A stretch of DNA of 64,000 bases. Origin: CAVYUC01 sp963816685. Its GTDB lineage: Bacteria; Bacteroidota; Bacteroidia; Bacteroidales; Prolixibacteraceae. Below the pieces are notes generated by a model. It saw nothing but the letters and a program-made list of their open reading frames with translations, was not told the DNA's origin and did not search any database. Each line of letters opens with the position of its first letter. Position 1 is the first letter of the stretch. The translations under genes were made by a program, and so were the position numbers. This document shows positions 1-8,971 of this stretch, one piece after another. The DNA lies in the NCBI GenBank assembly GCA_963816685.1, contig CAWFMB010000003.1, positions 186,001 to 250,000 on the forward strand, in the 5' to 3' direction.

Positions 1-141
1 ACCTTCCAGCGAAACTGCAGGGCCAAGTTCATCATTGCCTTGCGGATAATCATCCTGGTGATACACACAGAATAAAAACGGATCCTGTGTCTGCCAGGGA
101 AATCCGGTTTTGGTGATTTTGAGGATGGGATTATTTTCCAT
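1..141 (-). CDS. Pirin family protein (N-terminal part; runs off the window)
   Basis: An ATG on the minus strand at 141 opens 47 codons that stay open to the window edge, so only the N-terminus is seen. The translation holds PFLFCVYHQDDYPQGNDE and then GPAVSLEG, a pattern I recognise from the start of bacterial pirin-like cupins (PFLFCxxHxDxYPxGN). Pirins are small bicupin, usually cytoplasmic, metal-binding proteins; some have quercetinase activity and many have no known role. It lies one base downstream of the aldo/keto reductase stop, so the two are almost certainly co-transcribed. The C-terminal cupin halves are not visible. Confidence 0.75.
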   Translation of the reverse strand, partial: MENNPILKITKTGFPWQTQDPFLFCVYHQDDYPQGNDELGPAVSLEG

Positions 142-142
142 T

Positions 143-1066
143 TTATCCTTTGTTTATACCGGCAAGTGTTTTTTCCACGCGGCCAATATAATTGTCAATT
201 TGCTGTGTGTCTTCGAAACCAATTATCATCATATCTACACTTTGCAGGCCAAGTACAAACTGAAGTGACTTATCAATTTTTTCGCTGTCGTCTCTCAATT
301 TTCCATCACCAACCAGTTTCATTCCAATTATTCCTTTTCCGGACTGATGCAACTGATGGATTACTTCAACAACTTCCTGCGGATCGGGTTTGTCCATTGC
401 AATTCCATACGGATTTATACGAACATGAATTACATCCACCCAGGGACTTTTAAGCGCATCTTTCATGGCTTCCAGCGAATGTACAGAAACACCATGTGCC
501 TTTATTATTCCTTTGGCTTTAAGATTTTCCATGATATCCATTTGTCTCTTTTGGGTTTGGGTCCAATCCGCATCCACCATACAATGAATTTGAACCAAAT
601 CGATATAATCAGTATTTAATTCCTTTCTGAAACGATCGACAACCACATCGGCGTCAGGTCTTTCCTGATCAGGTATGCCGCCACTTCTTACCCATATTTT
701 GGAAGTTATCATCATTTCATCCCTGTTCATTTTTGGAAGTACTTCAGATACCATTCCGTGAGTTCCGTAAGTGTCAGCACAATCGAAATTCCGGAACCCT
801 AAATCGTAAGCATGCCGAAGTGTATTCAGGCTTTTATCTTTTTCCTGACGTGTTAAAAAAGAGGTTCGGTTGCCTGCATGAACTCCGGTTCCTACACCAA
901 GTAATGTCGTTTCGAGTCCTGAATTTCCAAGCTTTACTTTTTGCAACGGATTGGCAGAATACATTCTTGAGCCGGATGCATATAACGGATTCGACAAAAG
1001 TAAATGTGCAGTTCCTAAGGAGAGGGCAGTAACAAATTTGCGGCGATTCATATTCAATTTTCCCAT
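143..1066 (-). CDS. Aldo/keto reductase with twin-arginine-like signal
   Basis: This 307-residue protein starts with a Tat-like leader: Arg pair in NRRKFV at 7-12, then a hydrophobic stretch to about 29. The rest is an aldo/keto reductase TIM barrel. The expected catalytic tetrad is visible as Asp95 and Tyr100 (FDCADTY), Lys123 (TSKIW) and His161 (VQIH). The family reduces carbonyls with NADPH. An exported member would need a cofactor folded in before Tat export, as is known for Tat-dependent AKR-like oxidoreductases of this phylum. Translation may begin at Met1 or Met6; both keep the Tat motif. It is followed after one base by a pirin gene. The substrate cannot be deduced. Confidence 0.85.
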   Translation of the reverse strand: MGKLNMNRRKFVTALSLGTAHLLLSNPLYASGSRMYSANPLQKVKLGNSGLETTLLGVGTGVHAGNRTSFLTRQEKDKSLNTLRHAYDLGFRNFDCADTYGTHGMVSEVLPKMNRDEMMITSKIWVRSGGIPDQERPDADVVVDRFRKELNTDYIDLVQIHCMVDADWTQTQKRQMDIMENLKAKGIIKAHGVSVHSLEAMKDALKSPWVDVIHVRINPYGIAMDKPDPQEVVEVIHQLHQSGKGIIGMKLVGDGKLRDDSEKIDKSLQFVLGLQSVDMMIIGFEDTQQIDNYIGRVEKTLAGINKG

Positions 1067-1167
1067 GACAAAATATTTTTAGTCCAATATACCTATTTAA
1101 ACTTTGATTTTCAATTTATTGTTCAATCCTCCTGATATAAAATACGAACAGGTGTGAATTTAAGAGT

Positions 1168-1977
1168 TCAATCGTTTGTCGGGTGGTAGTGTCGTTTGAG
1201 CCAGTTTGCCAATCCATCGAGACCTGGAAATAAAACACGCTCAGTAATATTTGCCTGGTCCAGTTTGTCGCGGATTTCCCATTTTAGCTGAGCAGGAATT
1301 ATTATTCTTCTGAATAATTCCGGTCGTTCAACCAGCCAGTTATCCAGAATTGTAGTGTTGTTTGACATGATTGAAAAAAGTGCGTACTGGTTTACAATCC
1401 GGTCATCGAGTGATGGTGGCTCAAAAAACAGTACATTTTCGGGGCCGGTTATACGGTCCAGTTTTTGAAGCGTTGGGAACTCAGATTCAAGCATTTCAAC
1501 GGTGAAAACATTGCATTGTTCCTGTCGGAGCAAAGTCTGCAGCGGTTCCGGTGTCTGTCGGTTTACCTGTACAAAATCAACTTTCCAGATAACCCCGTCA
1601 ATATCATACTTATCAATATTTGAGGTGGCAAAATGCATGGCAATAAATGGAGAATAAGTCCAGTCGAGCAGTCGTGTCGGTAATCCATGATGTTGCGCTA
1701 GTACCAGCGAACGCAGCTCTGTATTGGTAAGATTTGGTTCACTTGTCCGTGCATATTTTCTGAAATTCCGTAAAATATGATATTCACGCTCAGGATGAAT
1801 TCCACAGTTACGCATGAAACTGTTTTTTAGCTGATAGTGGCAGTCTGATAACCCCCGAAAGGCATAATCACTCCGGAAACGCTTCAACTGCGGTTTCCAG
1901 GCTTCATGATAAACTTCTTCAACCAGTTGATTCCAGCTTTCAACGACTACATCGTTTGAAGTAATTTCAAATCCCAT
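1168..1977 (-). CDS. FRG domain-containing protein
   Basis: This 269-residue soluble protein carries the FRG domain signature: FRG at 40-42 and QHHGLPTRLLDWT at 95-107, followed by a proline and an FA pair at 116-117 (SPFIAMHFA). The FRG name comes from the conserved Phe-Arg-Gly. The domain occurs as stand-alone proteins in many bacteria and in some phage or defence islands, but its biochemical activity is not established. No toxin/antitoxin partner, restriction system or mobile gene adjoins it: upstream is a small hypothetical gene and downstream an aldo/keto reductase. No signal peptide is seen, so it is probably cytoplasmic. Confidence 0.8.
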   Translation of the reverse strand: MGFEITSNDVVVESWNQLVEEVYHEAWKPQLKRFRSDYAFRGLSDCHYQLKNSFMRNCGIHPEREYHILRNFRKYARTSEPNLTNTELRSLVLAQHHGLPTRLLDWTYSPFIAMHFATSNIDKYDIDGVIWKVDFVQVNRQTPEPLQTLLRQEQCNVFTVEMLESEFPTLQKLDRITGPENVLFFEPPSLDDRIVNQYALFSIMSNNTTILDNWLVERPELFRRIIIPAQLKWEIRDKLDQANITERVLFPGLDGLANWLKRHYHPTND

Positions 1978-2095
1978 TTAATTGTTGTTTTTATTTCTTC
2001 GAAATTAATAAAAACAAAAACAGGAAACCATAGTTCTGATTCCCTGTTCGAATTAAAATACTTCTTATTATCGAATCACAGTTCAATAAGTTTTT

Positions 2096-2326
2096 TTATT
2101 CTTTGTCTTTTACGGGTAAATTGTCTTTCACAGGATTTAATAAAGAATCCGGTTTTATGATTTGACTGTCGGTTGGAAATTTATAAGTTTCTCCATTTTC
2201 TTTCGTCTTAATTTTATTTATTATCACCTTTTCTACCGGATCGCTTTTTCCCGACAATTCAATCTTGTTTCCTAATTTAAGACCGATAATGTAAAAAATG
2301 GAAGATACAAGAATAATTGCTTTCAT
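2096..2326 (-). CDS. Small hypothetical protein with one N-terminal membrane segment
   Basis: This is a 76-residue reading frame with an ATG start. Residues 3-17 are hydrophobic (IILVSSIFYIIGL) and could be an anchor or uncleaved signal. The rest is polar and lysine/proline rich. I recognise no family. It sits alone between the FRG gene and the methyltransferase, both on the same strand. The start and a plausible membrane-plus-tail architecture are its only support, so it may not be a gene. Confidence 0.35.
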   Translation of the reverse strand: MKAIILVSSIFYIIGLKLGNKIELSGKSDPVEKVIINKIKTKENGETYKFPTDSQIIKPDSLLNPVKDNLPVKDKE

Positions 2327-2414
2327 TGGCTTTTGTTTTCTGTTTTACTGCATCTAAAAATCTTCAGCAAAGTATCGATTTCGTGGTAAACAATAAAATA
2401 ATATCTGCAAACTC

Positions 2415-2456
2415 CAGTAACTTTTCTGCCAACGACAGTTACTTTTCTGCGAAACC
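2415..2456. repeat. Tandem duplication of a 21-bp unit
   Basis: Two adjacent 21-base units, 2415-2435 and 2436-2456, share the core AC(A/T)TTTCTGC-like pattern (CAGTAACTTTTCTGCC then CAGTTACTTTTCTGCG). They lie about 90-130 bases upstream of the small hypothetical gene that starts at 2326. They could be a slippage product or a paired regulator site; nothing decides between these. Confidence 0.6.
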
Positions 2457-2519
2457 AAAATTACAGAGGGGAGAAAATAAGTTTTCTGTTTTTATTTAGA
2501 ACATTCTGCTGAATTGATA

Positions 2520-3221
2520 TTATGGACAAAGCCGCGCAAGAAAATCATAATGTTCGCCGCTTTTGATTAATGAACATTGGAGGCCGGCTTTCTGCGCTAC
2601 GTTTTTCAAGGTTTCAAAATCAGTAAAAAGCCAGTTAAACATGGTTTCAAGGTTTTTATATTTCACCTGGTATTCCATTTCTCCATAGTAATTTTCGCTG
2701 GCCAAATCTGTCCAAACAGAACCATCTTCTTCTTCAAACAAATACAGAATATCAGAAGAATCGATTAAAATCTGCCCGTTTTCATTTAACAGGCTTTTCA
2801 TGTGAAGCAGCATTTTTTTCAATCCTTTCAGTGTACCTCCAATTCCGGTGCCATTCATCAATACCAGAATTGTATCGAAATGTTTGTTTTTTAAATTGAA
2901 CAGGTTGGTACAGACTATATTTTCAACACCTCTTTTTTGCATTACCTGGCAAGCCATTTCTGATATTTCCAGAGCGGTCACATCAAATCCTTTTTCCTGC
3001 AATATCAATGCATGACTGCCTGCCCCCGCTCCAACATCCAGAATTTTACCCCTGCAGTTTTCAAGTGCTGAAGATTCAATCTCAGGCAACTCCTTTTCTG
3101 TTCTGAAAAACCAGGAAGGAGGAATAGTTTCATCTTCGGTGTAATTTGTATTTACAGAAACATCAGGGGCCTCGCCATTTTCAAAAAAATCTTTAATAGC
3201 CTGACCAATCGGATCATCCAT
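2520..3221 (-). CDS. Class I SAM-dependent methyltransferase
   Basis: This protein has 233 residues from the chosen start. Motif I, ILDVGAGAGSHAL, lies at about 60-72 and is the SAM-binding glycine-rich loop of Rossmann-type methyltransferases; an acidic residue (Glu in TALEIS) ends strand 2. The acceptor substrate is unknown. I chose the ATG at 3221 (protein start MDDPIGQAIKDFF), which matches how such small Bacteroidota methyltransferases begin. A further 16 codons are open up to 3269, but that start would leave only about 30 bp to the divergent gene at 3299. Cytoplasmic, no signal. Confidence 0.8.
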   Translation of the reverse strand: MDDPIGQAIKDFFENGEAPDVSVNTNYTEDETIPPSWFFRTEKELPEIESSALENCRGKILDVGAGAGSHALILQEKGFDVTALEISEMACQVMQKRGVENIVCTNLFNLKNKHFDTILVLMNGTGIGGTLKGLKKMLLHMKSLLNENGQILIDSSDILYLFEEEDGSVWTDLASENYYGEMEYQVKYKNLETMFNWLFTDFETLKNVAQKAGLQCSLIKSGEHYDFLARLCP

Positions 3222-3298
3222 GTGTAATTTTTTTGCGAAGGTAATACTTATATTTTCTACTTTTAGCAAATTAAATTTTAATAAAAACCGATTGCGCT

Positions 3299-4546
3299 AT
3301 GACCAAAGCTTTTATAATTTCAATTTTGAGTATTCTCATTTTCTCAGCGTGTACAAAGGAAGAACAGCAATTTTCGCAGTGGCGCGGGCCTAACCGCGAC
3401 GGAATTTATAACGAAACCGGATTGCTGAAGGAGTGGCCTGAAAACGGACCGGAAATGCTTTGGTCGTTCGAAGGTCTCGGATATGGTCACAGCTCGGTTG
3501 CCGTGGCAAACGATAAAGTTTATGTCACAGGAATGAAAGATACCATTTCACCAGTAGGTACACTATATACATTTGATCTGAAGGGAAATTTACTGTGGAA
3601 GAAAGACTACGGGAAAGAATATGCAATCATGTTTCATGGGACACGCTCTACACCAACTATTATCAACGACCTGCTCTACATCGAAAGCGGAATGGGAGCA
3701 GTTTATTGTTTAAATGCAGAAAATGGAGAAGAAGTGTGGGCGGTCGATTTTATTGAAGATTTGGGCGTTGATTCGGTTATACAATTTGGTTACGCCGAAT
3801 CGGTTTTAATTGATGGAGATAATTTAATTTGTATTCCCGGCGGAAATGCGAATAACGTGGTGAAACTAAACCGGTATACAGGTGATTTGGTCTGGGCTTC
3901 GAAGGCCAACGGAGAACAGGCAACTTATAATTCACCGATTTTAATCAACCACAATGGTCAGCGACTGATTATTGCCATGACTGCGGAATCAATTATGGGA
4001 ATTGATGTCGAAACCGGCCAAATGTACTGGCGTGTGGAACACACACAGGGCAATAAAATACATGCAAATACGCCAGTTTACGCCGATGGTAAAATTGTGG
4101 TAGCCACTCCCGATCCAAAAGAAACTTCAGGAATGATACAGTTGCAGTTATCGGAGGATGGAAAAGGTGCTGAAGTAGTATGGCGAAATCTGAAATTACG
4201 AAGTTTTATGGGTGGAATCATTCAAATTGATACCTGTATTTATGGGGCTTCATATCTGCGCAATAATTGGGAGGTACTTAGCTGGAATACAGGCGAAACG
4301 ATTGTCAGAAATAAAGATTTTGGCGGCGGCCCGATAATTTATGCCGATGGCATGTTTTACGGCTATTCTGAACATGATGGTGAAATAGCACTAATGGAAG
4401 CCAATCCTGAAAAGTTTCAAGTTGTCAGCAGTTTTAAAGTTCCGCTGGGAACCAACGAACACTGGGCACATCCGGTAATTGCCAATAAAAAGCTATTCGT
4501 CCGGCACGGTAATGCACTAATGGTTTATGATATTGCGGCGGTGTAG
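3299..4546 (+). CDS. PQQ-like beta-propeller repeat lipoprotein (BamB-like)
   Basis: This 415-residue protein has a lipoprotein signal ending in FSAC, so Cys18 would be lipidated. The mature start WRGPNRDGI is the hallmark of exported PQQ-type propeller proteins of Planctomycetes and Bacteroidota. Repeated blades follow, with motifs such as DLKGNLLWKKD, NAENGEEVW and DVETGQMYW (the G-x-x-x-W blade signature). Such proteins resemble BamB structurally, but there is no bam context here. The role could be scaffold or dehydrogenase-like; no PQQ-binding residues can be assigned. It is divergent from the methyltransferase with a 77-bp spacer. Confidence 0.8.
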   Translation: MTKAFIISILSILIFSACTKEEQQFSQWRGPNRDGIYNETGLLKEWPENGPEMLWSFEGLGYGHSSVAVANDKVYVTGMKDTISPVGTLYTFDLKGNLLWKKDYGKEYAIMFHGTRSTPTIINDLLYIESGMGAVYCLNAENGEEVWAVDFIEDLGVDSVIQFGYAESVLIDGDNLICIPGGNANNVVKLNRYTGDLVWASKANGEQATYNSPILINHNGQRLIIAMTAESIMGIDVETGQMYWRVEHTQGNKIHANTPVYADGKIVVATPDPKETSGMIQLQLSEDGKGAEVVWRNLKLRSFMGGIIQIDTCIYGASYLRNNWEVLSWNTGETIVRNKDFGGGPIIYADGMFYGYSEHDGEIALMEANPEKFQVVSSFKVPLGTNEHWAHPVIANKKLFVRHGNALMVYDIAAV

Positions 4547-4610
4547 ATTTGCAACAGATTACACAGATTTACCTAGATGTGAAAGAATCAGAAAGATTTG
4601 TAAGCATTAA

Positions 4611-4740
4611 TTATTCGAGTTCATCCGTGCTATTCGTGTCTGTTTTTATGCAATGGATTTACACGAATAGGAGAGGATTGAGAAGATTAATAAGTTGAAT
4701 TATTCGTGTTCATTGGTGCCATTCGTGGCTAAATTTTTAT
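4611..4740. repeat. Dispersed-type intergenic repeat, two imperfect copies
   Basis: Copy 1 (4611-4650) and copy 2 (4700-4740) share TTATTCGxGTTCATxxGTGC(T/C)ATTCGTG followed by a T-rich tail. The stretch just before (4550-4580) also looks like the AGATTACACAGATTT spacer repeat seen in Bacteroidota genomes. Copy 2 overlaps the last codons of the PhzF-like gene. No function is known. Confidence 0.55.
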
Positions 4741-5511
4741 TTCACCAATTAAATAAGTAATTGCTTTTCCTCCAATTTCAACGCGCTCGCCGGTAAATTT
4801 GCAATGTAAAATTCCGCCACGTGCTGAAATTTGTTTTGCTGTCATTTCTGTTTTACCCAAAACTTCTTTCCAATAGGGAATGAGCACCGTGTGCGCAGAA
4901 CCGGTAACCGGATCTTCGTTAATTCCTTCAAGAGGTGCAAAAAAGCGTGAAACAAAATCGAACTCTACTGATTTTGATGTAGCAATAACTCCCCGGGCCT
5001 CCAGCGTTTTCATAAACTCAAAATCCGGAGAAAGTTTTTTAATGTCATCTTGTGATTTAAATATCAGCATCAAATCTTCGCGGCCTTTAATGCATTTTAC
5101 CGGAAGTATTCCACATGCTTTTATCATATTTTCAGGGAAAGGAATTTCCGTTAGCGGCGAAACTGGAAAATCGAGGACAATCAAATTGTCTTGTTTTTCT
5201 ACTTTCAGGATGCCACTGCGCGACTGAAAAACAATTTCACTGCCTTTGAAATTTAAATGATTAAAGAGAACATGTGCGGTTGCCAGGGTGGCATGGCCGC
5301 ATAAATTCACCTCCGAAGCCGGTGTAAACCACCTGATGTGAAAACCATCGTCTTCAGGAATAAAAAATGCGGTTTCCGAAAGGTTGTTTTCAATGGCGAT
5401 TTTTTGCATTACATCATCGGGTAACCAACTTTGGAGCGGAATTACAGCTGCCGGGTTTCCGGTAAAAACTTCTTCTGCAAATGCATCGACTTGATATAAG
5501 GTGAATTTCAT
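4729..5511 (-). CDS. PhzF family isomerase-like protein
   Basis: This 260-residue protein has the PhzF/diaminopimelate-epimerase fold signatures. It begins with the typical QVDAF and FTGNPAAV. NLSETAFF follows, with the general acid/base Glu46 used by PhzF, then the WFTPxxEVNLCGHATLA block and, near the C-terminus, NEDPVTGSAH. PhzF isomerises a phenazine precursor. No phenazine genes are present here, so this is one of the many PhzF-like proteins of unknown substrate. Length fits the family. Monocistronic, cytoplasmic. Confidence 0.87.
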   Translation of the reverse strand: MKFTLYQVDAFAEEVFTGNPAAVIPLQSWLPDDVMQKIAIENNLSETAFFIPEDDGFHIRWFTPASEVNLCGHATLATAHVLFNHLNFKGSEIVFQSRSGILKVEKQDNLIVLDFPVSPLTEIPFPENMIKACGILPVKCIKGREDLMLIFKSQDDIKKLSPDFEFMKTLEARGVIATSKSVEFDFVSRFFAPLEGINEDPVTGSAHTVLIPYWKEVLGKTEMTAKQISARGGILHCKFTGERVEIGGKAITYLIGEIKI

Positions 5512-5643
5512 ATTGGTTATATTTTTTCAATAAGCATTCAGCAAAGATAAACGCAATAAATTTTTGTTGCAAGGAATCGGCGATTTCCAGGGTTTGTATT
5601 GAGGATACAAACTTTTATGTATTAACAATACATAAGATTTCAG

Positions 5644-8103
5644 CTAAAATTTCACCGTCAGCTTCAAATTTACTTTCCGGCTGGTGAGGTAGTTAGGCAC
5701 AGCAAACTGATCGCCGTAAATACTTGAAACCCAGAAATAGGAAATGGTGTTGTTGATGTTTAGCAAATTAAAAATTTCAAGGCTGAGCCACATGTCATTA
5801 ATGTGTCTAAAAAAATCTCTGTTTACCGGATTGGCGGCACTTATAATTACTTTTGAAAAACCGAGGTCGATTCTCCGGTACGATGGCATACGAAAAACAT
5901 CGAGGTAACGCTCTGAATTGGGAGGACCTGTGGGAAGCCTTGCTCCGTAAAATCCGGAAAGCTGCATTTTATAGGAAGGATTTCCCGGCAGGTAATCCTG
6001 AAAAAAGAGGCTAAAATTCATCCACTGATCTGTGGGGCGGGGGATATAACCTTGTTCAACCCAAATTTCATTACCTTCTCTGTCGGTTATCCAATGATCG
6101 TCACCAAAAATGTCTTCTTTGGTTTGCAGGAAGGAAAGACTCGCCCAGGATTGTACACCGCTGACAAATTCTCCGTTGATTTTCATATCCAGACCGGTAG
6201 CATAACCAACTGCTTCCTGGTTGGCCAGATAACGAATTCTCACATTATCTATTTGGTAGGGAATCAAACGATCCATGTATTTATAATAAGCTTCGGTTGT
6301 GAAGCGAAACGGACGGTTCCATGCAGTGAAAATATAATCAGTTCCGGCAACTATCTGGTATGAACGCTGGGCTTTTTGATCAGAAACGATACTTCCATCC
6401 CGGGCAATTAGTTCTTTAAAAAATGGTGACTGATAATAAATACCTCCCGATAAACTAAACGAAATTTTATTCTGCCATTCAGGATAATAACTCAGGGAAG
6501 CTCTCGGACTAATCAGAAATTCATTATTGTAATCCCAGTAATTAAAACGGATACCACCCGTAAAATACATATCCCCACTGCTGATTGGTACGCTGTAAGT
6601 ATCCTGCACGAATCCTGTAAAACGGTTGGAACTTAAATTGTGCCTGCTGTTTAACGTATAATAAAGCCGAACTTCGGTGTCGGAATACGGAATGGAGTAA
6701 CCTGTTGAATCACGGTAAATCCATTCATTTATCTTATTGTCGATTTGTTCGTGCTGAAATTTAACTCCCCAGTTCACCAGATGGTTTTCGGAATTATATG
6801 CACCCCTGTGAGCGAAACTGTATACTGTTGCATTTAGATAATTTCGTGCATGATTTAAAAATGCGCCAACGCCCAGGTTAAGAATACTGTCACCAAATTC
6901 CCTGGAGGCTAAATTTCTTTCCAGTTCGTTTAAATAATACTGCCCCAAAATATCGTAAGTTTCCTCTTCGGTTGCATGATATGCCGAAGCAATTAACTTT
7001 AAATTCAGATTTGGATTTGGGTGATAATTGGCTGAAAGTGCACCAAGGTAAGTTTTAAAATCATCTACTTCCTGTCCTTCAAAATAAATGGTTGTATTTA
7101 ACGGAGTCTCCCATGTACCAAAAGTTGTTTGACGGGTTTGCGGAATAAAATTGTACTGGTTTTGTGCAATATTTCCCAAAAATGAAACATTAAATTTTTC
7201 AGAAAACTGATAAGTTACGTACGTTTGAATATCTAGAAATTGCGGATCGTATTCCCCTTTTTCGTCAAGACTGCCAAGCATGTAACGGTTTGTTTTGTAC
7301 CGGATTCCTGAAATATGTGAAAGTCTTCCTTTCAAAGCAACATCTTCAAAATGAGCAGTTGCACCTAAAAGGCTAAGCGATGCAGAACCTCTGAAATCAC
7401 TTGGTTTGCGATATTTGATATCTAAGACCGAAGACATTTTATCACCATATTTTGCATTGAATCCACCGGCCGAAAATTCAATGGTTGAAACCATATCACT
7501 GTTGATAAAACTCAAACCTTCCTGTTGTCCGGCCCGGATTAAAAAAGGACGGTAAATTTCGATATCGTTTACATAAACAAGGTTTTCATCAAAATTACCA
7601 CCACGCACAGTATATTGTGAACTTAATTCATTATTAGTTGAAACACCAGGTAATGTTTTAATTAATGCCTCAACAGCTCCGGTTGCAGCATCCGGAAGTA
7701 TATTGATGTATTTTGGATCGATACGGGTAATATTGCCGCCTCTTCGCCGCTGCTCGGAAACCACCACTTCGGCAAGCTGCAAATTGGTGGCCGGCATAAC
7801 AATATTTCTGAGAACATTTTCTTCAGATTTAGCTGTGATTGTATCAGCAACAGTAGCATAACCAAGTGATGAAAAAATCACAACAAGGCTTTTATTTGCA
7901 GGAATCCGGAGGAGGAATTCCCCGTCACGATTTGAACTTGTGCCAATTGGATAATCTTTTAATCCAATGTTGACCATGTCCAGCGGATTTCCTTCTTTAT
8001 CTTTTATTACCCCTTTCAAAGTGGCGTTATTGCTTTGTGCAATTAAGAAGTTACTCAGAGAAACACAAAAATAAAGCAGGAAAAAAAGTCTAATTTTAGT
8101 CAT
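5644..8103 (-). CDS. TonB-dependent outer-membrane receptor with carboxypeptidase-like N-terminal domain
   Basis: This protein of about 819 residues has a signal peptide. A CarboxypepD_reg-like domain follows (about 25-110: ATLKGVIKDKEGNPLDMV). The plug covers about 120-235, including TLPGVSTNN, YTVRGGNFDENLVYVNDIE and SAGGFNAKYGDKMSSVLDI. A long beta-barrel ends in an aromatic residue (LKLTVKF). It imports a bulky ligand using TonB energy. No SusD follows, so it is not a SusC-type pair. I take the ATG at 8103 as start. The three-codon-longer TTG start overlaps the -7 box at 8110-8117, and this leaves a very short leader of a few bases. Confidence 0.9.
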   Translation of the reverse strand: MTKIRLFFLLYFCVSLSNFLIAQSNNATLKGVIKDKEGNPLDMVNIGLKDYPIGTSSNRDGEFLLRIPANKSLVVIFSSLGYATVADTITAKSEENVLRNIVMPATNLQLAEVVVSEQRRRGGNITRIDPKYINILPDAATGAVEALIKTLPGVSTNNELSSQYTVRGGNFDENLVYVNDIEIYRPFLIRAGQQEGLSFINSDMVSTIEFSAGGFNAKYGDKMSSVLDIKYRKPSDFRGSASLSLLGATAHFEDVALKGRLSHISGIRYKTNRYMLGSLDEKGEYDPQFLDIQTYVTYQFSEKFNVSFLGNIAQNQYNFIPQTRQTTFGTWETPLNTTIYFEGQEVDDFKTYLGALSANYHPNPNLNLKLIASAYHATEEETYDILGQYYLNELERNLASREFGDSILNLGVGAFLNHARNYLNATVYSFAHRGAYNSENHLVNWGVKFQHEQIDNKINEWIYRDSTGYSIPYSDTEVRLYYTLNSRHNLSSNRFTGFVQDTYSVPISSGDMYFTGGIRFNYWDYNNEFLISPRASLSYYPEWQNKISFSLSGGIYYQSPFFKELIARDGSIVSDQKAQRSYQIVAGTDYIFTAWNRPFRFTTEAYYKYMDRLIPYQIDNVRIRYLANQEAVGYATGLDMKINGEFVSGVQSWASLSFLQTKEDIFGDDHWITDREGNEIWVEQGYIPRPTDQWMNFSLFFQDYLPGNPSYKMQLSGFYGARLPTGPPNSERYLDVFRMPSYRRIDLGFSKVIISAANPVNRDFFRHINDMWLSLEIFNLLNINNTISYFWVSSIYGDQFAVPNYLTSRKVNLKLTVKF

Positions 8104-8109
8104 CGGCCA

Positions 8110-8117
8110 CAAAACTA
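8110..8117 (-). promoter_or_regulatory. Bacteroidota -7 box before the TonB receptor gene
   Basis: On the minus strand the sequence reads TAGTTTTG, which fits TAnnTTTG. Only six bases separate it from the ATG at 8103, so the transcript would be nearly leaderless. No convincing TTG lies 19-20 bases further upstream, so the assignment rests on the -7 box alone. Confidence 0.45.
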
Positions 8118-8190
8118 ATATTCCAATTTTAAAGTAAACTTTTTATTGATAAATAAATTGTGAAATTTAACCGATATTTTTTCAGGAACT

Positions 8191-8223
8191 ATCCGTCAAG
8201 CCGCTTCGGCCGGCTCGACGGAT
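8191..8223. repeat. REP-like palindrome, copy 1 (downstream of RAYT gene)
   Basis: This is a 33-base near-perfect hairpin. ATCCGTC pairs with GACGGAT, then AGCCG with CGGCT, around a CTTCGGC loop, with a single A/C mismatch. Its 29-base core (8193-8221) is identical to the core of the copy at 8896-8924 on the other side of the RAYT transposase gene. The high GC content stands out in AT-rich spacers. Confidence 0.85.
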
Positions 8224-8239
8224 ATTTTGATTAGGATAT

Positions 8240-8860
8240 TTAAAAAAGCCTCTTTAACAGTTCTTCTTCAACTATTCTCTGTGACTGTTCATAAAAAGCT
8301 GCTTTGTCAAGCTCAATAAATTCAAAAGCTAATTCTTTATTGACCAATTTTCCATTTCGCGATCCGGAGTAGTCTCTGAATGATGAAAATTCCCAGTCTT
8401 CAAGTCTGGGAACTAATCCGGCTATTACTGGATTTTGGTGGATGTAAAGAAAGCAGACGGTTGCATAATCAATTTTATTCTTCATGCCGTAAGAAGTGTT
8501 CGACGAATAATATGCATCGTTCAGCAATTTTCCCTTGGTTTTGTGCGAGAACAAGTTACCTTTTCTGTTTTGCTGTTGATTAATAGCCTGAGTATAACTA
8601 CTCAAAACGATTCCGAAGTTTTTGGACAAAAGTTGCATTTCCGGCCGATGTTTTTCCGACATATTTGTACAACTTATATCAGAGGCCTGAACTAAAAAAT
8701 GAAAATGGTTGGGCATAAGAACCCAGGCAAAAATATTACAAAACGGATAGATAAACTGTTTGATTTTTGTCAGGAAGAAAAGGTAGTTTTCCCTTGAGTA
8801 AAATATTTTTTCATTTGAACGATTGTAGATGTGATACAAAGCATCTGGTTCGAAGTTCAT
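8240..8860 (-). CDS. REP-associated tyrosine transposase (RAYT, IS200/Y1-like)
   Basis: This protein has 206 residues from the chosen ATG. The HUH motif appears as MPNHFHFL (His52 and His54), and a candidate catalytic tyrosine is Tyr89 in LSSYTQAIN. The protein starts with ALYHIYNRS, typical of Y1_Tnp-domain RAYTs. RAYTs are single-copy IS200-related HUH endonucleases linked to REP palindromes, which they nick and may mobilise. Here identical GC-rich palindromes lie just outside both ends, and a third hairpin follows at 8972. The start at 8860 is preferred over 8902, because the longer version would run into the palindrome. No transposon ends or target duplication are seen. Confidence 0.88.
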   Translation of the reverse strand: MNFEPDALYHIYNRSNEKIFYSRENYLFFLTKIKQFIYPFCNIFAWVLMPNHFHFLVQASDISCTNMSEKHRPEMQLLSKNFGIVLSSYTQAINQQQNRKGNLFSHKTKGKLLNDAYYSSNTSYGMKNKIDYATVCFLYIHQNPVIAGLVPRLEDWEFSSFRDYSGSRNGKLVNKELAFEFIELDKAAFYEQSQRIVEEELLKRLF

Positions 8861-8890
8861 TTTTTGTTTTAAAGATAAGGATTTTTTGTT

Positions 8891-8929
8891 TTTACCCGTC
8901 AAGCCGCTTCGGCCGGCTCGACGGGTAAA
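8891..8929. repeat. REP-like palindrome, copy 2 (upstream of RAYT gene)
   Basis: This hairpin has outer arms TTTACCCGTC and GACGGGTAAA. Its 29-base core at 8896-8924 is identical to the one at 8193-8221. Together the two copies bracket the RAYT gene like the REP pairs described for RAYTs of other phyla. Confidence 0.85.
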
Positions 8930-8971
8930 TAAACAGACAGCAGGTCAAAATTATATATTTCGTATGTAAGA

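Noticed and set aside
2317..2499. 60-codon plus-strand frame facing the small hypothetical gene
   Set aside because: It overlaps the start of the minus-strand gene and includes the tandem repeat. The composition is not protein-like enough and no family is seen.
5644..8103. Possible SusC of a polysaccharide utilisation locus
   Set aside because: No SusD-like gene follows. The neighbours are a RAYT gene and a PhzF-like gene, so it is a single TonB receptor.
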